Origin: Pontederia crassipes
Lineage: Eukaryota > Streptophyta > Magnoliopsida > Commelinales > Pontederiaceae
Direction of reading: 5' to 3'
NCBI GenBank assembly: GCA_030549335.1
Contig: CM060197.1
Span: 44,481,654-44,545,653 of the forward strand
Length of the DNA stretch: 64,000 nucleotides
Every line of letters starts with the position of its first letter. The stretch's first letter is position 1. The notes under the pieces are model-generated. The model was not told the DNA's origin. It did no database searches and saw nothing but the letters and a program-made list of their open reading frames with translations. The position numbers and the translations under genes are program-made. Positions 46,878-58,927 of the stretch are shown here, one piece after another.

Positions 46878-47260
46878 AAAATACTAAATAGAATATGAAG
46901 AATAATAACCTATCAGTATTAACAAATTAGAGAGTCAAGTTTCTGAATATTCGCTCTCGAGTTTTCTTTTTTTCTTGCCTTGTTGGGTCACAACAAAAAA
47001 TTCTTTTTTCTCTGCTTGCGCCATATCTTCCAAAATTACTAAAATCGTTTTCAAGTGGTACAAAGTCATTCTAAGCCCGTTGAACACAAAATTATAACTT
47101 TGCGAAATGAACACCGTTCAATTGGAAAAGTTGCAGCGTTGAGCCACCTGCAGGTCATTCTCCGCAGGGAAAAGTCTCACTGACCGCGTACAAATTGGCA
47201 TAACATGATGTATATGCGCAATGCATAAGTTGATACTTACTAAGTGAAACAGTGGAATCA
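46878..47260 (+). promoter_or_regulatory. Proximal upstream region of RLP gene 1
   Basis: This is conserved in outline with the DNA before the dead copies at 21140 and 33643 ('gttgaacacaaa', 'aaatgaacacc'). No convincing TATA box was found close to the ATG. The upstream continuation is separated by copia no. 2. Confidence 0.45.
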
Positions 47261-50080
47261 ATGGCAACTAATTTGCACTACGCCGCTCTTCTTGTTCTTC
47301 TGGTCTTATACTACCACCACCATTGCCACGGAGCTCCTACCTTCACCTGCAGACAAGATGAGCGGACGGCTCTCCTCCAGTTCAAAGATCGCCTCGGGGA
47401 TCACTTTTTCTCATCTGGCCGTCCTCCACCGTTGGTCCCCTCCAGCCGGCTATCGTCCTGGGTTGGCCAGGATTGCTGCATCTGGTGGGGTGTGGCATGC
47501 AGCAACAGGACGGGCCATGTGACGCAACTCCGCCTTCCGAGTGATCCTGAAGACCGATATTTCATAGCGGACGGGATCAATCCATGTCTGCTCTCGCTGC
47601 AAGGATTGAATTACCTCGACCTCAGCGGCAACGACTTCAAGGGAGCCCAAATACCAAAGTTCATTGGTTCATTCAAGCGACTGATGCACCTCGATCTGTC
47701 AAGTACGAATCTTACCGGAAGTATTCCTCCAGAACTTGGCAACCTATCACGCTTGCGCTTTCTTGCTTTGTCCTTTATTCGCGATCAATCCTGGGACCAC
47801 GGATCAGTCGAGATTGAAGATGCCACTTGGCTCTCTCGTCTTTCATCTCTCCGGTACCTCGACTTGAGTTGGGTGGATATTAAGAACGCGACTTGTGTTC
47901 TGCAATCCCTGGGTGCGCTCCCCTTGCTCTCCGAGTTGCACTTGTCAAATGCTGTAACTTCTGTTCCTGATGCTCTCCCTCCTCATGCCAACTTCTCATC
48001 CTTGCATGCCATTAGTCTTTCTAACAATGACTTGAACACCACAATACCGTTGTGGCTATTTGAAATTCGTGGGTTAAAGATGCTTGACTTGTCTGCGAAT
48101 AATTTTGTTGGCCAAGTTCCCAATTCAATGGAGAACTTGACATCACTCAAAGTCCTGCGTTTGTCCTTTAATGATTATCTTGAAGGGGACTCATTATTCA
48201 GTTCAGTATCCAAACTCTCAAATTTAACAACACTTGACTTGTATGGCATTAATCTTAAAGGTCAACTACCAGTGTGGCTTGGCAACCTTGAGAACTTGAA
48301 GATCCTTGACCTTTCATACAACCAGTTGAATGGTACGCTACCAGCAAGCGTCGGACAACTTAGCAGGCTAGTTGAGTTGGACCTGGGTGGAAATTCCTTC
48401 GATGGTGTTCTCACTGAAGCTCTTTTGGGAAATCTCACGAGGCTTCAGGAGTTATTCTTGTCATTCAACCCGCTGATAATCGACATTCGACCTGAGTGGA
48501 CTTCTCCCCCGCAGTTAACTGACATATGGTTGGACGGATGCAGAGTTGGTCCTGCCTTCCCCGCGTGGCTTCGAAAGATGGAGAATCTCTCTGTAATAAG
48601 TATGTCCAACGTGGGAATATCAGATGTCATGCCGGATTGGTTTTCGAATTTCTCTTTGGGCGTATCTGACATCGATATGTCGAGCAACATGATCAAAGGT
48701 AAGCTCCCTGCTTCGTTAACTCACCTGGATCATCTCACGTCACTTGATCTGAGCAACAACCGGTTGGAGGGTCTCTTGCCACAAGTTCCAAAACAGATCA
48801 GGGGATTGCTCCTATCAAATAACTCAATATCAGGGCCAATTCCTTCAAATGTAGACGAGATGATGCCTAACATAAGGCAATTGGATGTGTCTGCAAACAA
48901 ATTAGATGGCGGCATTCCCTCGTCGATATGCAAATTGAAGGAGCTTGGATATCTATATCTTTCTCACAACCGATTATCAGGAGAATTTCCAAATTGTTGG
49001 CACTCACATAATTGGTTGAGAAGTATCCAATTAAGCAACAATCAATTATCTGGTACTGTTCCTTCTTCTCTTTGCTCTGGGCCTATTCTTGAAATATTGT
49101 TCATGGGGCGCAATAATTTGTCAGGTTGCCTGCCTTTGGCCTTACAAAATTGCAGTAAATTAAAGTTTCTTGGTTTGGGGAGTAATAAGTTCAGTGGAAG
49201 CATTCCAACCTGGCTAGGAAGAATCTTGACTAGGCTGGTTGTGTTAAGCCTTCCATCTAATATGTTTGTTGGAAAAATTCCTGCAGAGATTGGCTACCTC
49301 ATCTCTCTTAGAGTCCTTGATCTATCAGACAACATGTTATCAGGCCCCATACCACAAAGCTTTGCCAATCTAAGTGCAATGAAGAATTCCCCCACGGAAG
49401 GCTCCTACGAAATATGCGAGGAGACCATAAATATTGACATGAAAGGAAGAGACGATGAATATGATATATCTCTACCTTATTTACCTTTAATCTTAGACCT
49501 ATCCGACAATGATATATCAGATGGAATTCCAGAAGCTCTCACCACATTAATTGGATTGCAGAGCTTGAACTTATCTAGAAATCATCTCAGAGGAACAATT
49601 CCGAGGAGTATCATGAGACTTCAACATCTTGAATCACTCGACTTATCATTCAATATCCTGACAGGAGAGATTCCTCTTAACATGTCTGCTTTGAATTTTT
49701 TGAATGTCATGAATTTTTCTTACAATGATTTCGTTGGAAGGATTCCAACCGGCGGACAATTCGACAACCATCCGGATCCAACAATCTACATGGGCAATGA
49801 CCGTCTTTGTGGGCTTCCACTAAATTCTAATTGTGGAGTCAATGCCACAAATCTGTCAATCCAGAATACTAATCATGAAGAAGAAGAAATATTATGGCTT
49901 TATGCTAGTGCAGCTCCAGGGTTTGTCACTGGATTTTGGGCACTTGTTGGTGTTTTGTTGCTCAAAAGGAGGTGGAGGATTACATACTATGAATACATAG
50001 ATGTTGTATATAATAAGGCCTTTGTGTTTGTAGTACTAAATCTGGCTAGAATTAGGAAGACAAAAACAAGGAGCATTTAA
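47261..50080 (+). CDS. LRR receptor-like protein (EIX/GSO-like), gene 1
   Basis: This is a single-exon ORF of 939 codons. An in-frame GTG lies three codons upstream, but the ATG at 47261 gives a normal signal peptide (MATNLHYAALLVLLVLYYH). Residues 29-80 form the LRRNT cap (CRQDERTALLQFK; DCCIWWGVAC). About 24 LRRs follow, then an island near 706-745 (EETINIDMKGRDDEYD), four more LRRs, the cap NDRLCGLPLNSNC (~845), an acidic spacer (HEEEE), a transmembrane helix at ~886-905 with GFVTGFWALVG (GxxxG) and a 34-residue basic tail. There is no kinase. Related proteins sense microbial or apoplastic ligands at the plasma membrane and act with SOBIR1- and BAK1-type kinases; the ligand here is unknown. 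Many NxS/T sites suit a glycosylated ectodomain. Three dead relatives lie within 47 kb. Confidence 0.92.
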   Translation: MATNLHYAALLVLLVLYYHHHCHGAPTFTCRQDERTALLQFKDRLGDHFFSSGRPPPLVPSSRLSSWVGQDCCIWWGVACSNRTGHVTQLRLPSDPEDRYFIADGINPCLLSLQGLNYLDLSGNDFKGAQIPKFIGSFKRLMHLDLSSTNLTGSIPPELGNLSRLRFLALSFIRDQSWDHGSVEIEDATWLSRLSSLRYLDLSWVDIKNATCVLQSLGALPLLSELHLSNAVTSVPDALPPHANFSSLHAISLSNNDLNTTIPLWLFEIRGLKMLDLSANNFVGQVPNSMENLTSLKVLRLSFNDYLEGDSLFSSVSKLSNLTTLDLYGINLKGQLPVWLGNLENLKILDLSYNQLNGTLPASVGQLSRLVELDLGGNSFDGVLTEALLGNLTRLQELFLSFNPLIIDIRPEWTSPPQLTDIWLDGCRVGPAFPAWLRKMENLSVISMSNVGISDVMPDWFSNFSLGVSDIDMSSNMIKGKLPASLTHLDHLTSLDLSNNRLEGLLPQVPKQIRGLLLSNNSISGPIPSNVDEMMPNIRQLDVSANKLDGGIPSSICKLKELGYLYLSHNRLSGEFPNCWHSHNWLRSIQLSNNQLSGTVPSSLCSGPILEILFMGRNNLSGCLPLALQNCSKLKFLGLGSNKFSGSIPTWLGRILTRLVVLSLPSNMFVGKIPAEIGYLISLRVLDLSDNMLSGPIPQSFANLSAMKNSPTEGSYEICEETINIDMKGRDDEYDISLPYLPLILDLSDNDISDGIPEALTTLIGLQSLNLSRNHLRGTIPRSIMRLQHLESLDLSFNILTGEIPLNMSALNFLNVMNFSYNDFVGRIPTGGQFDNHPDPTIYMGNDRLCGLPLNSNCGVNATNLSIQNTNHEEEEILWLYASAAPGFVTGFWALVGVLLLKRRWRITYYEYIDVVYNKAFVFVVLNLARIRKTKTRSI

Positions 50081-50775
50081 AATTATTTTCTTCCTTTCAT
50101 TTAATAAGTTTGGGGTTTAGCTTTTAAATAAATTTGGAATACACTATTGAGATTGCTTTAGCCATCAAAGGATATTAATCATGCGGATGTGGCGCAATGA
50201 GACATTTCTTGACTTGTAAATTAATAAATCTCGAGTCCAAATTCTATCATTGAAAGTTATATGTGCCCTTAGGCCACTCTTTGTGATAAAAAAATTAAAG
50301 ATATTAATTACTAAGAGTGCACCATTTGATCAGGCAAATCAGCGAAGCTTTATAAGGAAAAGGGAAAAATTTGGATTAAATGTTAAGTGTTAATGAAGTG
50401 AAATGTTAAGTGCACCATTTAATGAAGTGAAAAAGAAATGTTAAGTGTTAACCTCATAACAAATTTGGATTAAATGATTTTTTCTCATTCTCTTTCTTTG
50501 TTTTTCACTCTCTTTATCCTCCCTTTCTTTCTGTGCAGTTCCTTCTAATACTCACACATACCCAAGGGACTATGTGTGGCCTTAAAAAAAGCCTGCCTTT
50601 TTTTTCTCCGTCTCCATAGCTTTATATCTCTTGGAAGAAAAGCTTTTAAATGTTTAACTAACAAATAGATTCAGGATCCAGTTTGAAAATTTATCTTTTA
50701 AAATGCGAAATTTTAGATACCAATAGAAAAATACTAAACTCGTTTTTCATTTATCTTTCATCTTTTAATTCAGCT
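50081..50775 (+). repeat. Duplicated RLP 3' flank, copy 3
   Basis: 50081-50350 matches 990-1345. 50360-50775 matches about 3030-3320 and 22150-22440. The material that lies between these blocks in the first copy, including the hAT MITE, is absent here, so the flank was shortened or the MITE copy is younger. It holds the 3' UTR of gene 1. Confidence 0.7.
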
Positions 50776-51250
50776 CGAAGGGGTGAGCAAACCCGGGTCT
50801 AAGACGCCAACCCAGTCCAGTCCCGGATTGCTCCAGGTTTTCTGAAAATGAGACTCGGTCCCGATCGGACCGGGTCGTCCCGATCAAATCTGGACAAAAA
50901 TCGAAAATTCTCGATTGTCCGGTTTGACCATAAAAAAGGTACAATAATAAATAAAATAGTAAAAAAATAAATATTATTATATAAATATGATAATTATTAA
51001 TTAAATTATATATATGATAATATAATATAATGTATATTTAAGATATATACGAAATAAAATATAAATTTTTAGTCAAAATATGCATAAATATACTATTTAA
51101 AATTAATTTAATATTAAATTATATATTTACCGGACCGGGACCAAGTTATAATAACTCAGACCCGGTCCCGACCCGGTTGGTAACCAGGTCCGGAAAATTC
51201 TAGAAAAATTTGGGTCGGGCCGGGCCGGGCTATTGGAATCGGTCAACTGA
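50776..51250. mobile_element. Possible non-autonomous DNA element with GGTGAGCAAACCCGG start
   Basis: The similarity to the duplicated flank stops at 50776, where GGGGTGAGCAAACCCGGGTC begins. GC-rich blocks such as CGGACCGGGACC and CCCGACCCGGTTGG surround an AT-rich centre, and similar sequences are common at ends of small hAT-type elements in plants. A matching right terminus and target duplication were not found. Confidence 0.3.
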
Positions 51251-52914
51251 TCGTAGTTGGTGAAAGAAATTAATAGTTGGAAGATAGTCTAGTTAAAAAA
51301 TAAAGTTGAAGAATAGAATTGAAAAAATGTAAAGACATTTAATAAAATTTATCCCAATAATCCTCATGGACTTGTTGTTAATCTAATGATGGATTAATAC
51401 TCCCTGAGCCGATCTCGAGATCGAACGACATCGGCTTCGTTGAACCATCACAATTGACATATCAATCAATGCCCTCAACCAATGATCTACATGAATTAAT
51501 GCACTTTTCAATTGGTCGAACTAACTTTAGCAGTAGAACTCATCGAAATTTTTGTGGAGTCCAGAAAATTTTCATTCGCTTGTAAGCTCTCAGAAATTTT
51601 GTCCACACTAATCTACTTGAAGGCAAGATTATAAAAAAATATATTTATAATTTTATTTATAACGTGATTCTGTTCATATGGAATATTTTGACATTTTTTT
51701 ATATTGTAACAAAAAAGTTTGTTATCATCATGTCATATACAAAGCAGAAAGATGGGTCACCTGTCACTGGGGTATTACGCTACTTGTTGCAATCTCGTGT
51801 ATTTACCTCTAGATATATTACAAGAATTTTTATTTGTTCTTTTAAAATAATAAATTCCTAATTCTAGTAAAACTATCTATTTATACTTCATTTTCTTTCA
51901 TGTTTTTCGTATACATATTATCAACTTATGTAAAAGCTTTTGTTAGTTGATACATTTTTTCTATTATATAAAAAGATTTTATAAATACAAAAACAAAAAT
52001 TATTATTTTGAAATATAATTATATTTTTTAGTTATCTATAACTTATTCCTATTTAAGTTTATTAATATTAATATTATTATTTATTTAACTGAGTTCAAAA
52101 TTCTAATTTTTTATTTAAATTTGATTATAGTTATTATTCTAAATATATTTTACATAAAAGATTCTTAATACTAATTATAAATAAACTTATTTATTTATAT
52201 TTATTTTTTATTTCTGTAGCAAACGTTTATTTTTTGTCACACTTTTTATTATGACAGAAAGTTCTGAAAATAATTAAACATATACAATACTGTTTTGATT
52301 TAGGATTATACTATGTTTCTTTTTTATTAATCTCTAACTTATTCCTGTTTAACTATGTTTATTTTTTTTTTGGAGTTTTAACTTTTCTTATTTAAATAAT
52401 TATTATTCCAAAAACTATATTATTTTCTTATTTAAAATTATATTTTATTCCTTTTTGTTTATTTTTTTACTTTTGCTTTAGTTTTGTTCTAATATACTAT
52501 ATATTTTATTACATGGATCTCATGCAATATATTTTTCTTTATATGTACATATATTATATATTAGGAATAGAATATGGAATAGGGTTATTATTAATATGTA
52601 CCATATTTCCTTTACTATAAAATTATTAATGATATAATTAAATAAATTTATAAAATAAACAACAATGCAGTAGAATAGAACTATGACAACCGTTGAATGT
52701 ATAACCATCGCCTAATTCATTGGGTCCGGCCGACTTAGTTGAAAAATTCCACTCTGCAGGACCTGTCGTGATCTAGTGACTCTGACCCGACCCAACATAT
52801 TTTAGACAAGGTTGGATTATTGGGTTCATCGACCCGACCCCCCTTAAACGTGTAGTAATATATATTTATATGTAGTAATATATAGTTTCAGCAGGTGTCT
52901 ATTTCAAATTCAAT
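51251..52914. other. No gene seen; AT-rich intergenic DNA
   Basis: The ORFs at 51664-51861 and 52520-52708 are low-complexity. A patch at 52735-52860 with GACCCGACCC repeats resembles the GC-rich motif at 50800-51230 and may be part of the same kind of element. Confidence 0.45.
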
Positions 52915-53290
52915 ATAAAATCTGAATCAAATTGCCATTTGTGCATTAAAAATAGCAACATAAAATTAGTTCTTCTTAATCTAAAGTTTGAAAGCAAATA
53001 AAAGGTTTGACAGCCAATTAAATTAAGAGTTCTTCTTAATTAAGAGTTTGAAAGCAAATAAAGATATAGTCAGAAAAGAAAAAAAGGAAAAGGATTAATA
53101 GATTAGGAAAACAATTTGTGATTAAAATTAGATCAAGGCATACATTGCGCTTGCAAATTGTAAAGTATTGGAAGCCCCTGAAATTTAGTTGGAAGTTGGA
53201 AGGGTGGTTAAACATTTGAGGACTTGTAGTCAAATTCCTAAAATTAGTTGGAAGGGTGGTTGAACATTTGAGGACTTGGAAGTCAAGTCA
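52915..53290 (+). repeat. Orphan copy of the RLP gene 2 upstream region
   Basis: It matches 58515-58850 closely (both contain 'gtttgaaagcaaataaa' twice and 'attgtaaagtattggaagcc'). No RLP coding sequence follows; the similarity ends near 53290 and different DNA begins. It marks a lost gene of the second subfamily. Confidence 0.75.
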
Positions 53291-53479
53291 TTGATGTGTA
53301 CATGGAAAACAGTCAGGCAGCCGGATCTAATCGTGGAAGTCAGATCTAGATGCCAGACAGGTGGATCGGTGGCCCCATCTACGGGTGGCCGGAGACGAGA
53401 GAGGGGAAGGAGATGGGGGCGGCCCGAGTACTGAGGGAGATGGAGAGGGGGAGAGAAGAGAAAATACGGGGGAAAAAAT

Positions 53480-54275
53480 TAGAGATATCGACGGGACTAC
53501 CCTTCAAAATTACCGAGAGATATAAATCCGTTAGTAATTCCGAAGCGTGTATCCGTTGGTAATTAAAATAATAATTTATTATCAATGTATCTGATATAAA
53601 ATATTATTATTGAATATTGATAATATTATATGTATTGATATATAATATTATAAACATTAATAATATAATATTATAGTATAAATATTATAAATAAATAGAA
53701 GATAGATGTGTATTATATTATAAATAATAATAATAAATTATTATTTTAATTACCCATGGCTCTATCCTTCAAAATTACCTAAATATTCAAATTTGTCAGT
53801 AATTTCGAAAGTTACATCGTTGGTAATTAAAATAATAATTTATTATAAATGTATATGATATCAAATATTCTTATTAAACATTGATAATATTATATGTATT
53901 AATATATATTATTATAAAAATTAATAATATAATATTATAGTATAAATATTATAAATAAATGGAAGATAATTAGGTACTATGTTATAAACATTAATAATAA
54001 ATTATAAATATAATTACCGACAGGCTAGTCTTTGGAATTATCGACGAATATAAATCCGTCGCTAATATCGAAGGTCAAAACCATAAATAATAATATTATA
54101 ATATTTATAGTATGTTTTATATTATATTAGATATATAATATTATAATAAAAATTACCAAGGGGTGTCTCCTTTGGTAGTACCGACGGATCTACGCCCGTC
54201 GGTAATATCGAAGGTCGAAATCATCAGTAATAATAATAATATAATATGTATAATATGTTTTATATTATATTAGAT
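53480..54275. repeat. CACTA-like subterminal repeats, left block
   Basis: The motif (T)ACCGACGGATxTAxxxCCGTCGGTAAT, in varying states of decay, recurs near 53510, 53760, 54010 and 54170. The DNA between copies is itself a ~240-bp repeat (both carry 'aataatataatattatagta'). The same motif is found near 56340-56660, before a CACTA-type terminus. Confidence 0.5.
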
Positions 54276-55844
54276 AATAGTTATTTTTTCACTTATTTTT
54301 TCTTATATTTTTGGGCTTTATAAATAACCTTTTATGATAAGATGATTTTGATATTAATTGGGAAATTATCTTAAACATATACTCATAAGTCCATACATAC
54401 TTTTATTAAGTTTACTATATTATTATTAAAATAATGAATATTATTTCATTATGATTACTATCATAATATAACAATAAAAATATAATGATTTTTTTATTAT
54501 GCATCAATACAAATATTATCATAAAAGTAATAGACGCAAATTCAATCATTTCAAGAAAAAAATAATTTATTGAATCCAATATTAAAAATAATATGGTTAT
54601 ACCAAATAGTTTCATGAAATTATAACAAAGTCAATAACAAAATGGTGATTCTTTTAACAAAGTTATATGTGGATTTTTTGGTCCTAACACTATTTGTCCT
54701 AAGACTTCTTTCCTTTTAATAATTATATAAAAACTGTCGAAGTAATATAACGATGATCATAATGAATTAACATTAAAAAAAACAATAGTTGAATTAACTA
54801 TATGATAATGATTTTCATAATGAATTAACTATAACTATAATCTAATAGCATATTATACATATTCTTAGGTAAAATATTTTATCTTCAATTTTATTTATAT
54901 TTAATAAACATACATACATACATACATACATACATACATACATACATACATACATACGTACATACGTACATACATACATACATACCTACATACATACATA
55001 CATACATACATACATGCTCACTCTAATGATTTTATTTAAAAGTAAATGAATTGTTTATGTAGATTATTGGAAGAAAGTTACAAAATATTAAGTATACATT
55101 TAAGATAAATTATAATAAAATTAATAAATTGACTTAAAATGTTTAAATATTTTAAACATTTGTTTAAGTATGATATATAATATATATAACTTTAATTTTT
55201 CTATGTTTACATACATATAGAAGTCAATTTTAATGAAATCACATATTAGAATGAAATAAAATAAAGACCCATCTAATTATTTTATATAAAATATATGTCC
55301 ATATTATAAAAGGTAAAATATGTTGAATATGACATTTTTATGTCGTCACATAGAAAATGAATAAATAAAATAAAAGTCTAAGTAATAGACAATGTTAAAC
55401 AATAAAAATAAATAGTATTTACTTAATTATAATATATGATTGTTCAAAAATAAATAATATATCAATTATTATACATATATATGTTATATTGAAAGATATA
55501 TCTAGAAAAAGTAGTCTATATCATCATGTATAAGTTAGCATCAATAAAATCAAAATCTTCAAGTAATAAATGTTAAATAAATAAAAAATGTAAGTGGCCA
55601 AGATAGAGTAAATAAAATAAAATAAAATCCAGTACATTTTTAAAAATGATTTCCAATAAATTTAGTGTAATATGTTTACACATATAAATTTCTAAGGGGA
55701 AAGATTATTAGATAGTATAGAAAAAGTTATTTTGAATTATAATTTAATATAAAAATTTTAAAATTTTAATTAATATTTTATTTTGTAATCAATATATTTG
55801 TTTAATTTTCTATCGTCTGCGCATTGCGCGGGTCATGACACTAG
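54276..55844 (+). mobile_element. Helitron-like element or fragment ending at a CTAG terminus
   Basis: The 3' end is a GCGC-ATT-GCGC hairpin (55819-55829), then 11 bases, then CTAG (55841-55844) and T, like the terminus at 31166. The 5' end is not identified; 54276 is the edge of the flanking repeat block. The interior is AT-rich, without ORFs, and contains a CATA microsatellite. It appears nested in the CACTA-like repeats. Confidence 0.45.
54907..55016 (+). repeat. (CATA)n microsatellite, ~110 bp
   Basis: This is a nearly pure CATA array with a few CGTA and CCTA interruptions. Confidence 0.9.
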
Positions 55845-55917
55845 TATAGATAAAGATATAGACAATATATATTAATTTATTAATTGTAGTTAATTTATAA
55901 AAATGAGATGTAAAAGT

Positions 55918-56090
55918 GTTAACTTCTTATCCTAGATACTAATTTTAAGATTATAATGATTAATAATTTGTAAATGTACTTTTTACAAAAATCATCTTTT
56001 GTGAATCTAAGATGTAAGCCAAAATTTATACCTATGATTAAAATTAGTTATATCTTGAATAGGAAGTTAACATATTTTAATTTTATTAAA
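55918..56090. repeat. Imperfect inverted repeat, MITE-like
   Basis: GTTAACTTCTTATC near 55918 is matched in inverse by GATTAGGAAGTTAAC-like sequence near 56070, and the similarity extends over about 35 bases on each arm with mismatches. No target duplication is obvious. Confidence 0.35.
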
Positions 56091-56319
56091 ATTTTATCTA
56101 TTTTATATCATAAATGTATTTATAATCTATATTCTATATCTATAAATATATTAAAATGAAAATGAGTAAAAAGACAAAATACTAATGAGAAAAAAGAAAA
56201 ATAATGATAACTTATTTAGTATATTATTTTATTAATGCATCAAGAAAAGAATATAAGTAAATGTAAAATAGAAATATGTATTATATTATATTACAAACAT
56301 TAATAATAAAATGTTAAGT

Positions 56320-56801
56320 TTAATTAAAGATCCCTTTGGAATTATTGATGGATTTTCTTTCATCGGTAATTTCGAAGGTCAGATCCGTCAGTAATTTTAA
56401 TAATAAAATAGTAAACATATGCTTATATGATATCACATATATTTATAATAATTACGGATGGAACTAGCCTTCGAAATTATCGACGGATTTAAAATTATTG
56501 GTAATTTCGAAAGCTAGATTCGATAGTAATTTTAATAATAAAATAGTAAATATGTACGTATATTAATCACATATATATTATTATAAAGATAATTACCGAC
56601 GGATCTAGTCTTTGAAATTACCGATGGATTTGAATTCCTCAGTAATTACTGGCAGAGATTTTCGTCTATAGTAGCAAAGGATTTTTCGGCCCTCGATATT
56701 TGGAAAGATTTTTTCTATCCATTGCAACTGCCGTTGAAAAATGTGAAGGATTCTTTTCCGTCGCAAACGGTCCATCACAAATTGACTACTTTCTTATAGT
56801 G
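56320..56801. mobile_element. CACTA-type transposon right end
   Basis: Subterminal repeats of the CGACGGAT/CCGTCGGTAA kind (near 56340, 56460, 56600) are followed by CCGTCGCAAACGG and the terminus TTTCTTATAGTG (56790-56801). In inverse this reads CACTATAAGAAA, a typical CACTA end. The left terminus was not found, so the element is probably rearranged. The flanking sequence TTC then runs into the F-box-like remnant. Confidence 0.6.
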
Positions 56802-57269
56802 TTCAAGGATCATATCTATTACTTGCACACGGATGGCTAGGAGTCTATAACCTCTAAGATCAAAATTTGACTGTAGTAGGGGAGATGCCCGAAGGAATCA
56901 AATTCTTCAGTTTTGACTACCATAATTTTTATTTCTATAATATGATAGAGATCGATGATAAGCTTTGTATCTGCTTACATCAACATCGTAGATAGATGCA
57001 TTCAGCTATTCGAGTTTGACGATTCAAAGAAGCAGTGGATTCAACTAGAGAGCAGTGGAGGGAAGTCGATGTTCGTGAAGGCGATCTCCTCTGGAGAAGG
57101 AGAGGGCGTAAGGTTATATGCATTGGATGTTGTTCACTGGGAGGTCATGATGTCCGATCAATCATTGGAAACAAACAAGCTGCGGAGCTCGAAAAGATTT
57201 GAAGATGTCGCCAAGCACTTTTTAGATGCTATTTGGATGAATATTTGTTGGATTGATTTGAAGTCATAG
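56802..57269 (+). pseudogene. F-box/DUF295-like protein remnant
   Basis: From 56802 the frame reads KDHIYYLHTDG and, after stops and a frame change, EGIKFFSFDYHNFYF and EIDDKLCICLHQH. A last open part, 56955-57269, reads IQLFEFDDSKKQWIQLESSG, FVKAIS and RFEDVAKHFLDAIWMNICWID. This order and the aromatic/charged pattern resemble the C-terminal domain (DUF295) of plant F-box proteins, which act as substrate adaptors in SCF ubiquitin ligases. No F-box is present, since the upstream part is replaced by the CACTA end. The call is tentative. Confidence 0.5.
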
Positions 57270-58514
57270 AAATTTATGCTATGTATTAAATTATCTTAAC
57301 CCTATTTGTGAGTTCGGGGAGAACATTTAATGATTGTTTATTTTAAATATATAAATAATATAAGCTCCTGTCAATCATGATGTTCAAAATTATATTCGTG
57401 TCATTTCATGGAAGCAAGGACTGACACATAAATTTTTCAAAAAGGACCAACTCATATTATAAAAAGAATATGTTATATAAAATAATATTAGATACTTATA
57501 AATAATATAAGTACAATAACCTTCAATTTAATTTAGGGGAGACAAACTATAAATAAAAGTTAAAAATATATAATAAATATAGATATGTAATACATATAGC
57601 GAATATTTTGCCACAAACAGGCAACCCTGGTTCCACTGGTTCGGTTTGTGTTATACTTTTCAAAAGGTTTGCTGAAAGTATATTTGTGATATTTCATGGA
57701 ATTAAGTATATTAGTTTCTCAGGATAGTAGATTTTGCTTTCATCTCCTCTTTCATGTTCTTTGCTTCCTCTTCATGGAAGTTGTAAGTCAAGATATTCTC
57801 AAAACTTTTTTCACGCAAGGATCACATGTACTTAGACGATTATGAGGTTTTTCAGTAATAATAATAACAATAATAATAATAATATTCTTAAGTAAACATT
57901 TTGGGTATTACAAATGTAGTAATTGATTTTTCATTAAATCACTCAACTTTTTCTTGGTTCTTACACAGTCCTCAATTTTTAAAAAAAAAGAAAAAAAAAT
58001 CATTTCTTATTCTCCATATGTATTCACCTTCATTTTTATTATTACGAGCTTTCCAATATTATTTTTCTCTCCTCTCCTTTCCTGCCCCCAATGTTTTGGA
58101 AGTTTACTTTTTTCAGCTTTGTAGTTTAAGCCGAAAAGAAAATGACAATTTTCCGTTTATTTCATTTCTGATTTGAAATCACATTATTATAACAATACGA
58201 GAGAATTTGATATGATTGTAGCTTATCTAGCAATCTTACCAACAATATGATTTGGTTGCTCCAACACTTATTTCCATTTATATCATTAAATTCCTCATTA
58301 TCAGTTAAAGAGTACCGTTCTAGGCATTATTTGGGATTGGAACTTGGAGGACTTGGAATTTCAAAGTCATCTGATCAATAACGTAGTCTAGGCATTGACT
58401 AAAGTCATCTGAGTTGGACGTTGGAAGTTTGAGGCCGTTACATACGAGGAATTAAGTAATCCCAGATGGATACTGTAATTAGTTCAATTTTTTCTTGATA
58501 ATGTACATGGAATT
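57270..58514. other. No gene seen; intergenic DNA
   Basis: It includes an (AAT)n run at about 57857-57884. A W-box-type TTGACT lies at 58395-58400, upstream of gene 2. The ORF at 57901-58176 is low-complexity (poly-K and S/F rich) and is rejected. Confidence 0.5.
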
Positions 58515-58927
58515 AAAATCTGAATCAAACTGCCACTTGTCCATTAAAAATTAGTTCTCTTCTCTTCTCGTCTTCTTAATCTAAAGTTTGAAAGCAAATA
58601 AAATGTTTGACAGCCAATTAAATTAAGACTTCTTCTTAATTAAGAGTTTGAAAGCAAATAAAGATATAATTAGAAAAGAAAAAGGAAAATGATCAATAAA
58701 TTAGGAAAACAATTTGTGATTAAAATTAGATTAAGGCAGACATTGCGCTTGCTAATTGTAAAGTATTGGAAGCCCCTGAACACGTCCAAGACTTGTAAGT
58801 TGGAAGGGTGGTTTAACATTTGAGGACTTGTAGTCAAATTCCTAGTTCAACTATAAATAAATCTTCTAAAATTTAGTGACCATCATCTGGACATACAGCA
58901 AATTAATGCTCGTCTAGAAGATATTCC
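58515..58927 (+). promoter_or_regulatory. Upstream region of RLP gene 2 with TATA box
   Basis: CTATAAATAA at 58851-58860 is a good TATA box about 70 bp before the ATG. The region is duplicated at 52915-53290. The TTGACT at 58395 is the core of WRKY-bound W-boxes, which are common in immune genes; its use here is inference. Confidence 0.55.
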
